DNA of 64,000 bases from Saccharum officinarum. Taxonomy: Eukaryota > Streptophyta > Magnoliopsida > Poales > Poaceae. The stretch's first letter is position 1. Every line of letters starts with the position of its first letter. The notes below the pieces were generated by a model. The model was given only the letters and a program-made list of their open reading frames with translations. It searched no databases and was not told the origin of the DNA. Position numbers and translations under genes: made by a program. The DNA is taken from the NCBI GenBank assembly GCA_020631735.1, contig CM036159.1, positions 16,965,511 to 17,029,510 of the forward strand. The letters are read 5' to 3'. Positions 11,691-22,636 of this stretch are shown one piece after another.

Positions 11691-11698
11691 TATATATA
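11691..11698 (+). promoter_or_regulatory. TATA box of the GRF gene
   Basis: TATATATA, about 60 bp before the ATG at 11759. This spacing leaves a short 5' leader, as expected for a plant core promoter. Confidence 0.6.
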
Positions 11699-11758
11699 CA
11701 CCTTTCTCAATACAATGGTAGTCACTTGAAACCAGAAGTTGGTTATAAACGAGTAGTA

Positions 11759-12434
11759 ATGTCTAGAGGGTCATCGAGAGGGAAGGGAACGGGTGGGACT
11801 AAGGGTACTCCAATTATGTGGGAGGGGTCTCTGGGTCTGGAAGACTTTGATGAACCAGTGTATCATTTTCCTATCGAGACCAAGGGAGATTTCAACAAAG
11901 AGTGTCCACTCCGAGGATATGATAACCAGAAAGAAGATTGGCCAAAATGTAGGCATGGTGAGGACTGCTTAGTGCAGATGTTCGTGAAAGGTTTGGATGG
12001 AGGTCGCCGATTCTTCAAATGTCCGCGAGCAGAGGTAATTGGTTTTAAAATTTATTACTCAAATTTTTTTCTCCATTATTTTGCATCTCATAGGCGAAAC
12101 TAACTGCATGTTCACTAAAATCTTTGAAATGCAGTGTTCAGAGTCTAAAGAAAACTGTGGCTTCACTAGGTGGGTTGATCCTAGACCAATCTATCCGCAC
12201 GCACAGTACATCTACTACTTGCAGGACCGTATCTTTGAACTAGAAAGAGAAGTTAGCAACGGTTATAAAGACGACGAAGCAGACAATACCAGTAGTGGTG
12301 CCGTTTCACAGGACGGACCATGTCATGATCCACATTGCACCTGCCCTAACCACAAGAACAACGGGCCTCCGCCACCACCCCCGCCACCTCCACCATCAAC
12401 AATGGGAGGGTACTGTGGAGAAGAGGCTACATAG
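11759..12434 (+). CDS. GRF-type zinc-finger protein of the MULE
   Basis: Two exons, 11759-12034 and 12135-12434, join in phase (GTAATT donor, GCAG acceptor) to give 191 residues with no disruption. The central part has the spacing of a GRF-type zinc finger, a Cys-rich nucleic-acid-binding module: CRHGEDC, then GRRFFKC, then ENCGFTRW, the last residues coming from exon 2. A short coiled-coil-like segment (YYLQDRIFELEREV), a CHDPHCTC cluster and a ten-proline run follow near the C terminus. I chose the ATG beginning MSRGSS because it follows the TATA box. It may be the element's second, DNA-binding accessory factor; that is inference from position. Confidence 0.75.
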
Positions 12435-12860
12435 TTTGCTATGTGGCCGTACTACTAGATAGAACAAATCTATCGTGTACGCATGTCATGTAATGTGCTT
12501 GTTGTTCGCTCTAATTACCTAAGGCATGTTAGGTTTAGTCCAGGACAAATGTGCCCTAGTTTGGTACAAGTTCTGACATGCCATATCCTATGTTATGCGT
12601 GTTGAATTGTGAAATCTAGTACTTCCTTATGTTTTATATGCACCTCGAAAACTAGTTTCAGTAACGAAGTAACATTAAACCTGATATATGACAACACTAT
12701 GCAAGGTCTAAAACTTAAAGTGCATATGAAGTACATGACGGACGCAATAGATAACACAGAACATACCCTAGGTACATGATTTACCTAAAGTACAATAGAT
12801 TAAACACATTACATACTAGATCGACCACATTGTTTATGATTAAACCATACAACTAGCATA

Positions 12861-13565
12861 CTACTGAGTACAACGAGGCCACTTTCCCTTTTTCTGGGCA
12901 TCGGGATTTTCCTCCATCGCTGCCTTCGCTCTGCGCACGCGCTCAAGCTTCTTCTCCCTCTCCTCTCTACACGCAGCAACACGCCTCATTTCCTCCTCTT
13001 CCTTGTGCTCCTTTGCTGCTGCCTCCTCTCTGCGTCTCTTCTCTAATATCTCCAGGCGCTCCGCATCCCACTCCTTCAGGCCTTGTAGAAGCCGCATGTC
13101 AGCCTCCTTGATCTCAGTGTCGATCCACTGCTCAAAATCACATAGCGGTGGAGGGGTCTGTAGTAAATATAATTTTTCAAATCCAATTAATATGCAAAAC
13201 TTCATATGACACAAATTAATTAATAAACAAAAGCAATTTCTCACAATAAATGTACTGCGGCGCTGACGCTCTGTAGGTTTCCATGTAAAATTGGAACACA
13301 TCCAATATCTCTGCTTATATGTTGTCTCATCTTCTGAAATGTCTACCTTGCAAGGATCGCCACAGAAGCACATGTGTATTGGCACACCGCTAGGGAGAGG
13401 CTTTGAGACGTACGGACTTTCGGTCATCCGTGCATAGCTACAATTCAACAAATTCTAGTCTAATATAACAAACCAAATAACAATAAAACTAAAAACTAAG
13501 GGATTACTATATGAAAAAAAGATCTACGCATACCTTTGTTTTCTAGCTTTTTCACGCCTAGGCAT
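12861..13565 (-). CDS. Cys-rich, coiled-coil protein of the MULE
   Basis: Minus-strand gene with three phase-compatible exons: 13565-13534, 13437-13245 and 13157-12861, giving about 173 residues. The N-terminal half has CFCGDPC...RYWMCSNF, which resembles a minimal GRF-like zinc finger. The C-terminal half is a charged Glu/Arg/Lys-rich coiled coil (about residues 105-160) with a basic tail. The second intron (13158-13244) is 87 nt, free of stops and a multiple of three, so its retention would yield a longer protein. The gene is convergent with the GRF gene, recalling the convergent mudrA/mudrB layout of maize MuDR, but I see no similarity to MURB. Confidence 0.7.
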
Positions 13566-13835
13566 CCTACGGTTGAAAAATACATACGATTTTTAAAAAG
13601 CACATGAACAAAGGACATGTGAAGTTCATAGGTTAAGAATATGATTTCATTTTACCAAATCGATTCGAAAAAATAACGAAGGGTGAGAGAATACCTAGCT
13701 CTCGAAGATCGACGGATAAAATCCAACTTCTCACGGTCTAATAGCTCGATTGAAGAGGTTGGCCGAAGTGTACAGAGAGAAAACGCGAGGAGTGGAGAAA
13801 GAAAACGAGAAAGAGTCGTGGGAGGGGGTGGCTAA
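13566..13835 (-). promoter_or_regulatory. Upstream region of the minus-strand MULE gene
   Basis: About 270 bp between the start codon and the right terminal repeat. No clear TATA box was seen. In MULEs the terminal repeats themselves often supply promoter activity, so the repeat at 13836-14077 is the likely source. Confidence 0.3.
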
Positions 13836-14077
13836 AACGTGTGTGCATGGCGCCAAGATCCATGGCGCCATGCATGGCGCCAAGATCCATGACGCCATGC
13901 ACCCTGCCACGTCACCGCCACGGCGGCAGGCCTGGCGCCATGCAGTTATATCTTGGCGCCGACGACTATGACGCTATGAGAAGGGTCCATTTTTTGAAAT
14001 CTTTCTGCAGGGGCATATTTGAGAGAATCTTTCGTAAAAATGGCTAAAAAAAAGACGGGGCCAGCGGCAGGCCGGGG
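13836..14077 (-). repeat. MULE right terminal inverted repeat
   Basis: Reverse-complement match to 5036-5267. It includes the doubled GGCGCC unit (about 13848-13900), the TTATATCTTGGCGCCGACGAC block and the GAGAGAATCTTTCG segment, ending near GGCCGGGG. Copies differ by scattered substitutions, so the element is not very young. Confidence 0.8.
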
Positions 14078-14470
14078 TGAGGTCAAACGGGCATGTCATG
14101 TGCCTGAGGCCGGGCTTGTTGCTTCTCACCGTGTCGTATCGTACGTCCCTCTCCCTCCGGTTCGAAGGAACCGATCGATCTTTGGCGTGCGGAAAAGAAG
14201 GCGCCAGTGAGATGGATGGAGTGTTCTCGACTTCTGCCGCCTGACGTGAACAAACGCCTTCACGCAGAACATGTGCTTGGTCAACTGCGGCCAGATGCAT
14301 GCTTGACTCAGGCCCACGCTTGCATTGCACGGGGGTGGGAGTGTGAGTGTCCGATCGTGTCACAGAGTGTTTCAGCGTGAGGAAGGAGACGGAGCCAAGT
14401 TTTCACCAGCACGCACGGAGTGCTGGACCATGCATGCCATGAAGTCCTGTTACACGGCAGGTAGCAGTAA

Positions 14471-14861
14471 GGCCAGTCTCAATGAAGTTTTATCAGAGTT
14501 TCATGGACATTAAATATGCTGATGTGGCACCATATTAATGAAGTGAGAGATGATAAGAGTTTCATGGGAGTAGAGAGAGTTTCATCTCCATGAAACTCTT
14601 CTGCACTGTTTCCAAAATATGTATGTGTTGAAAACTGGGTCATGAAACCTCTATTGAGACTGGCCTAAGGCCAGTCTCAATGCCAATTTCATGTCCCAGT
14701 TTCCAACACACTTATATTTTAGAAACAGTGCAGAAGAGTTTCATCCTCATGAAACTCTCTCTACTCCCATGAAACTCTTATAATCTCTCTTCATTAACAT
14801 GGTGCCATGTCAGCATATTTAATGTCCATGAAACTTCATAAAATCCCCATTGAGACTGGCC
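14471..14861. mobile_element. Two Tourist-like MITEs head to head
   Basis: Element 1 (14471-14665) and element 2 (14669-14861) each begin GGCCAGTCTCAATG and end with CATTGAGACTGGCC or a close variant. They are separated by a single shared TAA (14666-14668), with TAA before the first and TGA after the second. Element 2 is the reverse complement of element 1 along its whole length, so the pair is a 391-bp near-perfect palindrome. A TAA/TTA duplication and this terminus style fit PIF/Harbinger (Tourist) MITEs. Confidence 0.85.
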
Positions 14862-17800
14862 TGAGTGTCACTAGCACCGCAGTGGCGCTGCTGCGTTTTG
14901 CCATGGACCACCGGAACAGTGGTATTCGCATGCTCCGTCCGTGGCAAAGAAGTCGCACGAACAACAGTGGTAACGTGAGTGCGCTGCGGAAATAGCAACA
15001 TTTATGGCCGCGGAAACGCAATAAACCACCCAAAATTCCATATGCCTCTCTTGGGTCGGCAAGCTCTGGCCGGTGGCCGCGGGCAGGTGCAGTGCAAGTG
15101 TGCAACCGGCTGCGTCGCGCGCGTCGGAAAGCCAGCGAGCCTCCTCCTACCCTTCCGCGTAACCTGATGCCCTCCCGAGATCAACGATCCATCGTTGTCT
15201 GACGCCGACGGCAGCGCCAAACGGACGGTTGCAGCCTTTGCAGCATACTAATCCATCATTTTCTAGTTTCTTGATAAAAAAAAGGTGGTACAATGATTTT
15301 GAACCAGTCAAGAAAAAGGTGATATAGGTTTATTTTCTAGCAAGTGCTTTCATGACAAGCTGTATAAATAGACAAAAAAAACACGGTTAGAATAAACTGG
15401 TCTAGCTCATTTTTTTGTATAAATGGGATGGTGGAGAGAATAAAGCAAAAAAAAAAGATGCAAGAAAAATATATGCTATTTGATTTTTAGTTTCATAAGT
15501 AAAATAACTGTACCAAACACGTCCTTGGTATGATAGTCGTTTTGAACTTTTCTCTAGTCTACATTCGCGGCTAAAGATATTTATTTGCGACCGGCCTCGA
15601 ATCGGTTAAATATCAACGCATGAAAAGTAATATATGTCAACCCTTCTTAGCGATAGCTATTAGCTAGCTGAACAAGAGGTTAGGTCAGACTTGAAAGTTG
15701 AAAAATGATTGTCTTCAGGCCTATATTATTCTGAAGTGATGGCTTAAACCATACGCACTCCTATATTTTAAATTTTTTCTTCGGAAAGTAAATTAAGCTG
15801 CTCAAGCAAATGTTTCTCAGTGTCAATGGATTTTGTTTGTGCGTGCTTGTTGTACACCTATACCCTGCACTTTCAGCCATGTTGTTTTATTGATGGCCTT
15901 TAACTTTCGTCTCTTCCTGGTTTAAACATATTTAATTAAAGTTGCATTGGCATCTCTTTGAAGACAGAACTCTCCTAAGTCCTAACAATTGGTGAAAAGA
16001 AAGTACTGATGAAGCACATAGGAGTTCTTGTCAACTTATACTCGATCTTGGATTGCAAAATGTCAATGTTTCTTTTTCTCTGCCAACAAATAAGAGTACG
16101 TAGAAGTGTAATGGCCGCATGTGTGTGAGTTAAAATATGCAGTAGACTTTACAACCATCTTGACTATCTACAATGCATTGGTGCCTTCTGAAAGGTACCA
16201 CAGTACTTATGCGTTAAGCCAGTTGTTCTATATTCTCCAATCTCCTTGTTGGAATTGGAACGGATCAATGACCGGTTCCGAAGGACGAGGAGGATAGGTA
16301 GTGGCAGGGCGAATAATTGTTGCTTTTCATTGACATCCATCACATCTGACCTCACATTCATCTCGCAGTATCATAATCACAATGGATTCCAAAATAGCGA
16401 TCTTCGATCATGGTGCCATTAAGTGCATAAGTCTACAGTCGTTGCTCATAAATTACTCTGTTTATCCTAAAAAAGTCAACCTATTCTATTATAGCTAAAC
16501 TATCTTAAGTTTATTAAAATTTATTTAAAACTTATCAATATCTATTATACTGGATAAATATTACTATATTTGTCATGAAATATATTTTCATATATAATAT
16601 ACATGTTATTATCAATACTATTCTATGAAAAATTGGATAAAACCAGGTTCATTTGGTTTGCGACGAGCTAGAATGGTTTTCTTTAAGGCACACAGATAGA
16701 TGGAGTATTCTTGCAGTACTAGTCCGATACTCGGGTATATTGATGTTATACAAGGACTAATATTTTTTCTTCAAATCAAAAGATGTAAAAATATAATGTA
16801 TCCTTTTTACTCACTGGACAAAACAAATTGAGAACCGACATAGAAGGTAGTTGATGATTTTTTATTAACAAGAAAAAACGGGCATCTAATTTTGAAGTTG
16901 AATAGAGCCCGAATCAGAATGGACTCATTGACACACCTTCCATCCCAATAAATTCGGCTACGCTCACTTCCTTGACTCAAAGTCACAAAAAGTCTCGACC
17001 CTGCACGTTGACACGTACTGTACGTACGAAGGAAGCATGCAAGTTGTTGTTAGTTTAAACTTAGGCTAACTGCATCACCAATAATGGAGAGACCTGACTG
17101 ATGGGCGGATACATGATACATCACGCATCTCAGACAGAAGCAGCTGCGTACTCCAGTGCAGCCGGCCGCGGATATTACAGGCAGATGGATGGATTGGCAT
17201 GATGTGGGCAGCTCGTCCTCAGGAACATTGCGTGCACCTAAACCCTTCCTATCCTAGTCTATAAAAATGCAGCTCACTTTGCAACTGGGACCTGCATCAC
17301 CAATATATGGCTTGTTTAAGGTCAGAATCTGATCAGAATAACATTGCATCCACCTAAGCACATGCATTTTCACCGGACACTTCAACTAACACGACGCCTT
17401 CTAGCGAGTGGCTTGTGTATGTGTATGCATGGGTCCACGCAGATCTCAGCTGCACAGTGGAACCAAATCTACACCTGCTACTATGTCATCAAAAGGACAA
17501 AAACGCATAAATTTTCTTAAGGAAAGCATAGTTCAAGTTCCCAGCGGGTAGAAAACAAAGCGGATGTTGTTGGTTCTTCCCCCGAGCTCTACGCCCCCAG
17601 TTGCCAGTTTGCCACCTCACAGGTGCCACTGTCTTGGCGCAGTAGTTAGGAATAGGATCTCGCTAGAGTTCTGATTAGAACCTAGACGGGCTACAGAAGC
17701 CATGACGATCCACCCCGTATCAATAACCATTTTCTACCGTCACGACCTAGGCTTGTTCAATTAGTCTCTAATTCTAGGGGATTGGAGGACATCGAGGGAG

Positions 17801-18530
17801 TTTTGAACAAGTTCATAGTGGGCCTTACGTCAGCCTTTCCTCGTTGCACAAGTCTCAATAAAATTCAAGTTTTTAGAGGCGACTGCTTTATAGTGTTAAT
17901 TATAAGATGTAGATATTGTCGCGAATTCCCTGATCCACATTCCTCCCCTAGTAACAGATTAGGCGTGGAGAAAATGATAAATGACCAATCTCCCTTTTGG
18001 ATCCTACTCCTCTCCCGACAACAGATTAGGCATGGAGAAGATGATAAATGTCCCGTCTTCCTTCCAAACCCCAAACGAACATGAATGAATAACGAACATG
18101 AATGAATAACACAGAAAACGTGAAAAGGAAATTGGTCTCTTATTATTCATATAAAATATATGGGTTCTTCGAGGCAAAGCCAAGGCCCTTTTGTTGGGGT
18201 TCAGCCAACCGTGACGGTTTTAAAAAATTTAGTCTAAATTACTATAGGTGTGTTTGGTTTGATGGATATCCATGAATGGGAGATGGCGGTCCATGTATGA
18301 GCAGCGTTTGGGTCGTGGACGACTTGGACAAAGATATTCTGTATAGGCGTTGTAAGCTCACCCATGAAAATCGGTTGGACAAGTATTTCCATGTCTTCTA
18401 ATCTCTGTCATTAGTAAATAAATTAAGAATATGTCATATTATTACTTAGTAATTATGAGTACTATAGTGCAAGGTTAAAGACCACGGTGACGTATTGTGC
18501 TGACTTTGCTCCTGGGTTCTTGTTCCTTTA
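14862..18530. other. Intergenic, no gene seen
   Basis: About 3.7 kb of mixed sequence with no recognisable protein or RNA gene. A TATA-like CTATAAAAATGC near 17260 is not followed by a convincing ORF. AT-rich stretches at 15270-15520 and 16480-16640 look like decayed MITEs but lack clear ends. Confidence 0.5.
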
Positions 18531-18569
18531 GATAGTGTCAGTTCGATATAAGCCTATAATCATCCCTCA

Positions 18570-21500
18570 TCTCGGTGTCTGTACGAGCCCCTCCCTGTCT
18601 TCTCTCGCCACACCTTTCTTTCCAGCCACGCAGTCCACGGGCAGATCCAAGGCTCTGCGCTGGATGGAGGATTCCAGCGACTGTGACCTCGACTGCGCGC
18701 CCTCGGCTGGCCAATCGTCGTACCTGGAAGCTGCTCGCCGGGCCATTGAGGTAACGGCTGTAAGGTCCAAATGGCAAGAGGAGGGGGTGAATAGCCTATT
18801 TAAAAATCTACAAGCTTCACTAAACAACCACTTTGGTATAAAAGATGGCTAAGCTAATTCTAGCACTAGCTCAACTACACTATGCAAGCCACCTATACAA
18901 TTCTAGTGAAGCAAGGCTATGATCTCTAATACACACCAACAAGATTAAGTCACTAAGCTAGTTGCTCCTATGTGATAAAATCTACACTAAGCAAACTACA
19001 CTAGGAATAGTACAAGAAAGTAAAGAGCAAGTGACTTGATTCTTATATCAACGATGTAGAGAAGTAATGCACTCGAAGAATCAATCACAATGATCAACCA
19101 CAAGAGAAATCCTCGGCAAAGAGATGACACAAGATTTTTACCGAGGTTCACTTGCTTTCCGGCAAGCTACTCCTCGCTGTGGCGATACACCCACTTGTCG
19201 GTTCGCGAGCTAATCGACTATCGAGAGTCGAGCCCTCGGCGGGCGCCGCACAACCGCACACAAGATGGGGATCTTCCAAGCCATGAGCTCCACTAAAGTA
19301 TCTAATTTGCGAACTCCCGCGGGGAAGGATCAAGAACCCCTTAAAACACTTGGTGAAGGCTCCAACAATCTTTAATTGTGAGCTCAATCACCTCCGCTGC
19401 TCCAAGCTGTCTACCGTGTCGGGAAACACGGAAGAGTAACAAGAAATCCACAGCAACTCGAAGATCAAGTGCCTCTAGAATGCAACTCTCAAGCAATGCA
19501 CTTGAATCTCACTCAATCTCACTCAAGATGTGCAACTAAGCAAAGAGATGAGTGGAGGGGTTGTTCTCTAGCTCAAAGGATGTCTCTAGGTCTCAAAATG
19601 TGCAAGAGTTACTCTCAAACCCTGGACATCTTCTATTTATAGCGAAGGGGTACGCAACTAGACGTTACCAGACGACGCAGTGAAAAACGTACTGACCGGA
19701 CGCACCGGTCAGGGTGACCGGACGCGTCCGGTCACTACAGGACAAGCGTGAACAGTGCGTGTCAGAAGTTACCGTTGCCTGTGACCGGGCGCGTTCTAGC
19801 GTTTGACCGGACGCGCTGCACCTGGCGTCCGGTCAGAGTCCAGTAAGCTCCCACCACGACCGGACGCGTACGATCGCACGTGACCAGACGCGCCGCACGT
19901 CCGGTCGGCTCTATGACCAACTGTGCCCCTCTGGGTGCCTGACCGGATGCTCCGGTTCCGTGAGGAACCGGACACGTCGGTTGGAAACCCTAACACACGC
20001 GCGCCTGACAACTGCTGAGAACTGATCGGACGCGTCCGGTCAAACCGCGACCGCGTCCGGTGCAGCGTCCGGTCACCACAGTGACCGCCGTTCGCCTCCG
20101 TTTCTTTTCTGACTTCCGGCGCAGAAGAAAATAGGCATTTCACTTCCCCAAAAAGCGTCGAATCGTGCCTCGCAAGCTCGGCGGGAGGGAGAGAGGAACC
20201 CAAACCCCTCTCTACCGCTTAAACTCCACCGCCTTCGTAAAAGTGCTAACACCACCAAATGTACACCACCATGTGCATGTGTGTTAGCATTTCACAAATA
20301 TTTTCCAAGGCGTTATGTTAGCTCTCAACTAGATCCTAATGCATATGCTCAAGACATTGATCTAGTGGCACTTGATTTCTGAGCTAACCGTGATTGCCCC
20401 TCTTGATAGTCGGCTATGTATCCTAAACCCGGTCAATCACTTCTCTACTCATCTTAGACCGGCAAAAGAAAAACCCTATGGTTATACATTTATCTTGCGC
20501 TCTTAGATCCTTCTCCTCCACTTGATCATCATGTCCATCATTTTATGTGCATCTCCACTATGATCGTTATTTCATGTCCATGCACCATTTCTTTATGATC
20601 TTGTGGCCACCACTCCTTGCCACATCCACCTCCATCACATGTTGCTTATGCCTAGCTCATTTCACTTGATACAATAGCATTAGCAACTTGGTGTCATTAA
20701 TTACCAAAATCAAACTTGGGCTTTCAACGGCCTCCTCCGTGCCTGCTGTGCCGTGTGGGAAGGCCTCAGTCGCACGTCCGGTCATCATCACCGAGAAGCG
20801 GCGGCGCTGTCGCCGACGGGCTAGGACCAAGGAAGCCGATCCGGGTCCTCCAGTGGCGCCCCCGCCCCCGGGCGCCAGGGTGCCCGTGCACCAGCATATC
20901 GGCACACAGCCGGTCGCGCGTGTGCCCGCGCACCAACGCCTCGGTCCGCGGCGTTCGGAGTTGGCGGCACGCGGCCGCCATCGCCGTTTTCGTGAGCCAG
21001 GACCTGGGTCCATGGCGAACGGCAAGCCACCGCGTACCTATCCTCCACTTGCGCCTCCTCAACTCCATGACCCTCGGCCAGCCGCGCCTGACGCTGATGG
21101 CTTCATGCTGGTTCAAAGTCGTCGACGCAGACGCAGGCACCGCCATGCCCCCGCCTCACCCTCGTCGCCAGCGGCCGGTGCCACCTTCGCTCATTGCTCT
21201 CTGCTTCAACTGTTTGGCAGGGGACCACATCGCCACCAGGTGTACCTTCTCATCCCGCTGCCTCCTCTGCCTTAGCACGAGGCATCAGGCGAGGAACTGC
21301 AAGCATGGTCGTCCGCCCTGGCGCCTCCCCTCGGACCGGATGCAAGGACCTCTAAGGTGCAGTCATGCTGCTTCGCAACCGCGCCAACCTCGTCGGGGTC
21401 GCCATGGCGTACATGACAACAACAGCAGCGTTCACCAGGGTGCTGTTGGCGTGTCAGAACCGCAGGCACCCATCATTGTCAGACATATTCTCTGCTCGGC

Positions 21501-22636
21501 CCGTACCCCTCCTCCGACGTTCACGGTGGTGGGTGGCGGCCCACGACCATCCTCGCATGCGCCTCCTAGTGGCTCAGCTGGAGCTACGCAGGGGACTGTG
21601 GTGGCCTGGTGGGTGCCTATGGCATCGCCATGACCACTGACTGCGCTGACAACGCCGCTACCTTTTCTAACCCGCTCGCAATATCGCTATGCGAGGACTC
21701 TGGCCCCCTGTATGGGTCGACCCGATGCTCGATGAGCTCGCTGCCTTCCTCGTCGCGAGTAGGTCAATGAGTGCTCCAGTGCTGCGCCCGTCTACGGATG
21801 TTCAGGCGCCACGGGTGGATGGCGAGGACGCGGCGGTAGCGGACACTGTCATCATCGATGCGGTAGCGGACACACGTTCGCCGCTGCCTATGGTCCGGCT
21901 CAGCTTCGATGCTGAGGCGTCGGGGATGGATGGTGACGACGCTGCCGTCGGAGCCACCAACCATGCCCACGATGCGCAGCCTCAGCAGCCCTCCGTCGGG
22001 GCTTCCGACGTCGCCCATGTTAGGCAACCCGATCAGCCCACCAACGACGGCCCATCTCCTCCTTCTGTCGTGGACTTCATCGCCAGTCTAACGCTACCGC
22101 TCGAGGTACCGCTCATGCAGTCGCCGCCGCGCCTTCGTGTCTCATGCGTGCGGGATGAGGACCTGGTATTGCGCCGCAGCGAAAGACTTGCTGCGAAGTC
22201 CGTCTTCCGTGACCCGAACCCGGAGAAGCAGGCCAAGCGGGTATTGCTCCGCAAGTGGCAGCGATCGGCGAGCACCCCACGGTCAGCACCACTGACGCCT
22301 GACGCGACCGTCGTCGCCCGGTTCCACGAGACGTTCCGTGAGCCGTTGTCGTCGTCCAAGCGCGAGGCAATGCTGGAGCTCTACCCCATGCTCGGTGCTC
22401 GCGGATGGTGACGCTTGCGCCTTGACTAGCCTGTCTACAGGCTTACTTGCTCTGCCCTCGTCGTAAAATTTGTTCTTTACTTAGTAGGCTGTTTTAGCTC
22501 CACCGTCAAGCCGGTGATCTTTGTAAGTGTGTGTCTGTGCAGTGCACTCGGCAACTCGCCGCTGTTCACCGCACAGATGTGTTTGTAACAACTCTAACTT
22601 CTCTTAATGAAGCACGTGCTAAACACGCTTTCGAAA
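18570..22636 (+). pseudogene. ORF1-only L1-like retroelement, split by a solo LTR
   Basis: A GC-rich frame starts at 18664 (MEDSSDCDL), is broken by the solo LTR at 18759-20726 and resumes in frame at 20732. It continues through a basic region and, after a frame change near 21150-21180, a double zinc knuckle (CFNCLAGDHIATRC and CLLCLSTRHQARNC, about 21200-21305). It ends in a conserved-looking tail (RRSERLAAKSVFRDPNP...) at 22411. The 3' end (CACGCTTTCGAAAAAAG) is like that of the LINE fragment at 478. The double CCHC fits plant L1 ORF1 proteins. No endonuclease or reverse transcriptase ORF exists. The 5' boundary and target duplication are not certain. Confidence 0.55.
18759..20726 (-). mobile_element. 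Solo LTR (reverse orientation) with TSD ACGGC
   Basis: TG...CA-bounded 1968-bp LTR with a perfect 5-bp duplication ACGGC at 18754-18758 and 20727-20731. It is the reverse complement of the solo LTR at 47088-49084, sharing the same ends (TGAAAGCCCAAG... and ...CCATTTGGACCTTACA in LTR orientation). It carries an internal field of ACCGGACGCG/CGCGTCCGGT repeats (about 19690-20090). No internal retroelement DNA adjoins it, so it arose by LTR-LTR recombination. It sits inside the ORF1-like sequence. Confidence 0.9.

Larger units (their letters stand above)
5036..14077 (+). mobile_element. Mutator-like element with four genes
   Basis: A roughly 9 kb DNA transposon bounded by long terminal inverted repeats (5036-5267 and 13836-14077). 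Inside are a MURA-type transposase (5971-8869), a plant-mobile-domain protein (8832-11225), a GRF-like zinc-finger protein (11759-12434) and, convergent, a second Cys-rich/coiled-coil protein (12861-13565, minus). Long inverted repeats with an internal MURA gene define MULEs. The exact outer ends and the expected 9-bp target duplication could not be fixed, partly because extra copies of the left end lie at about 2984 and 4580. The transposase has two in-frame stops and a frameshift, so this copy is probably not self-mobile as sequenced. Confidence 0.85.

Noticed and set aside
13750..14363. ORFs across the right MULE terminal repeat
   Set aside because: They are translations of the inverted repeat and flank; the left repeat gives equivalent meaningless frames.
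17040..17560. Promoter of an RNA gene near the CTATAAAAATGC at 17260
   Set aside because: No downstream conserved fold, tRNA-like box or ORF could be supported.
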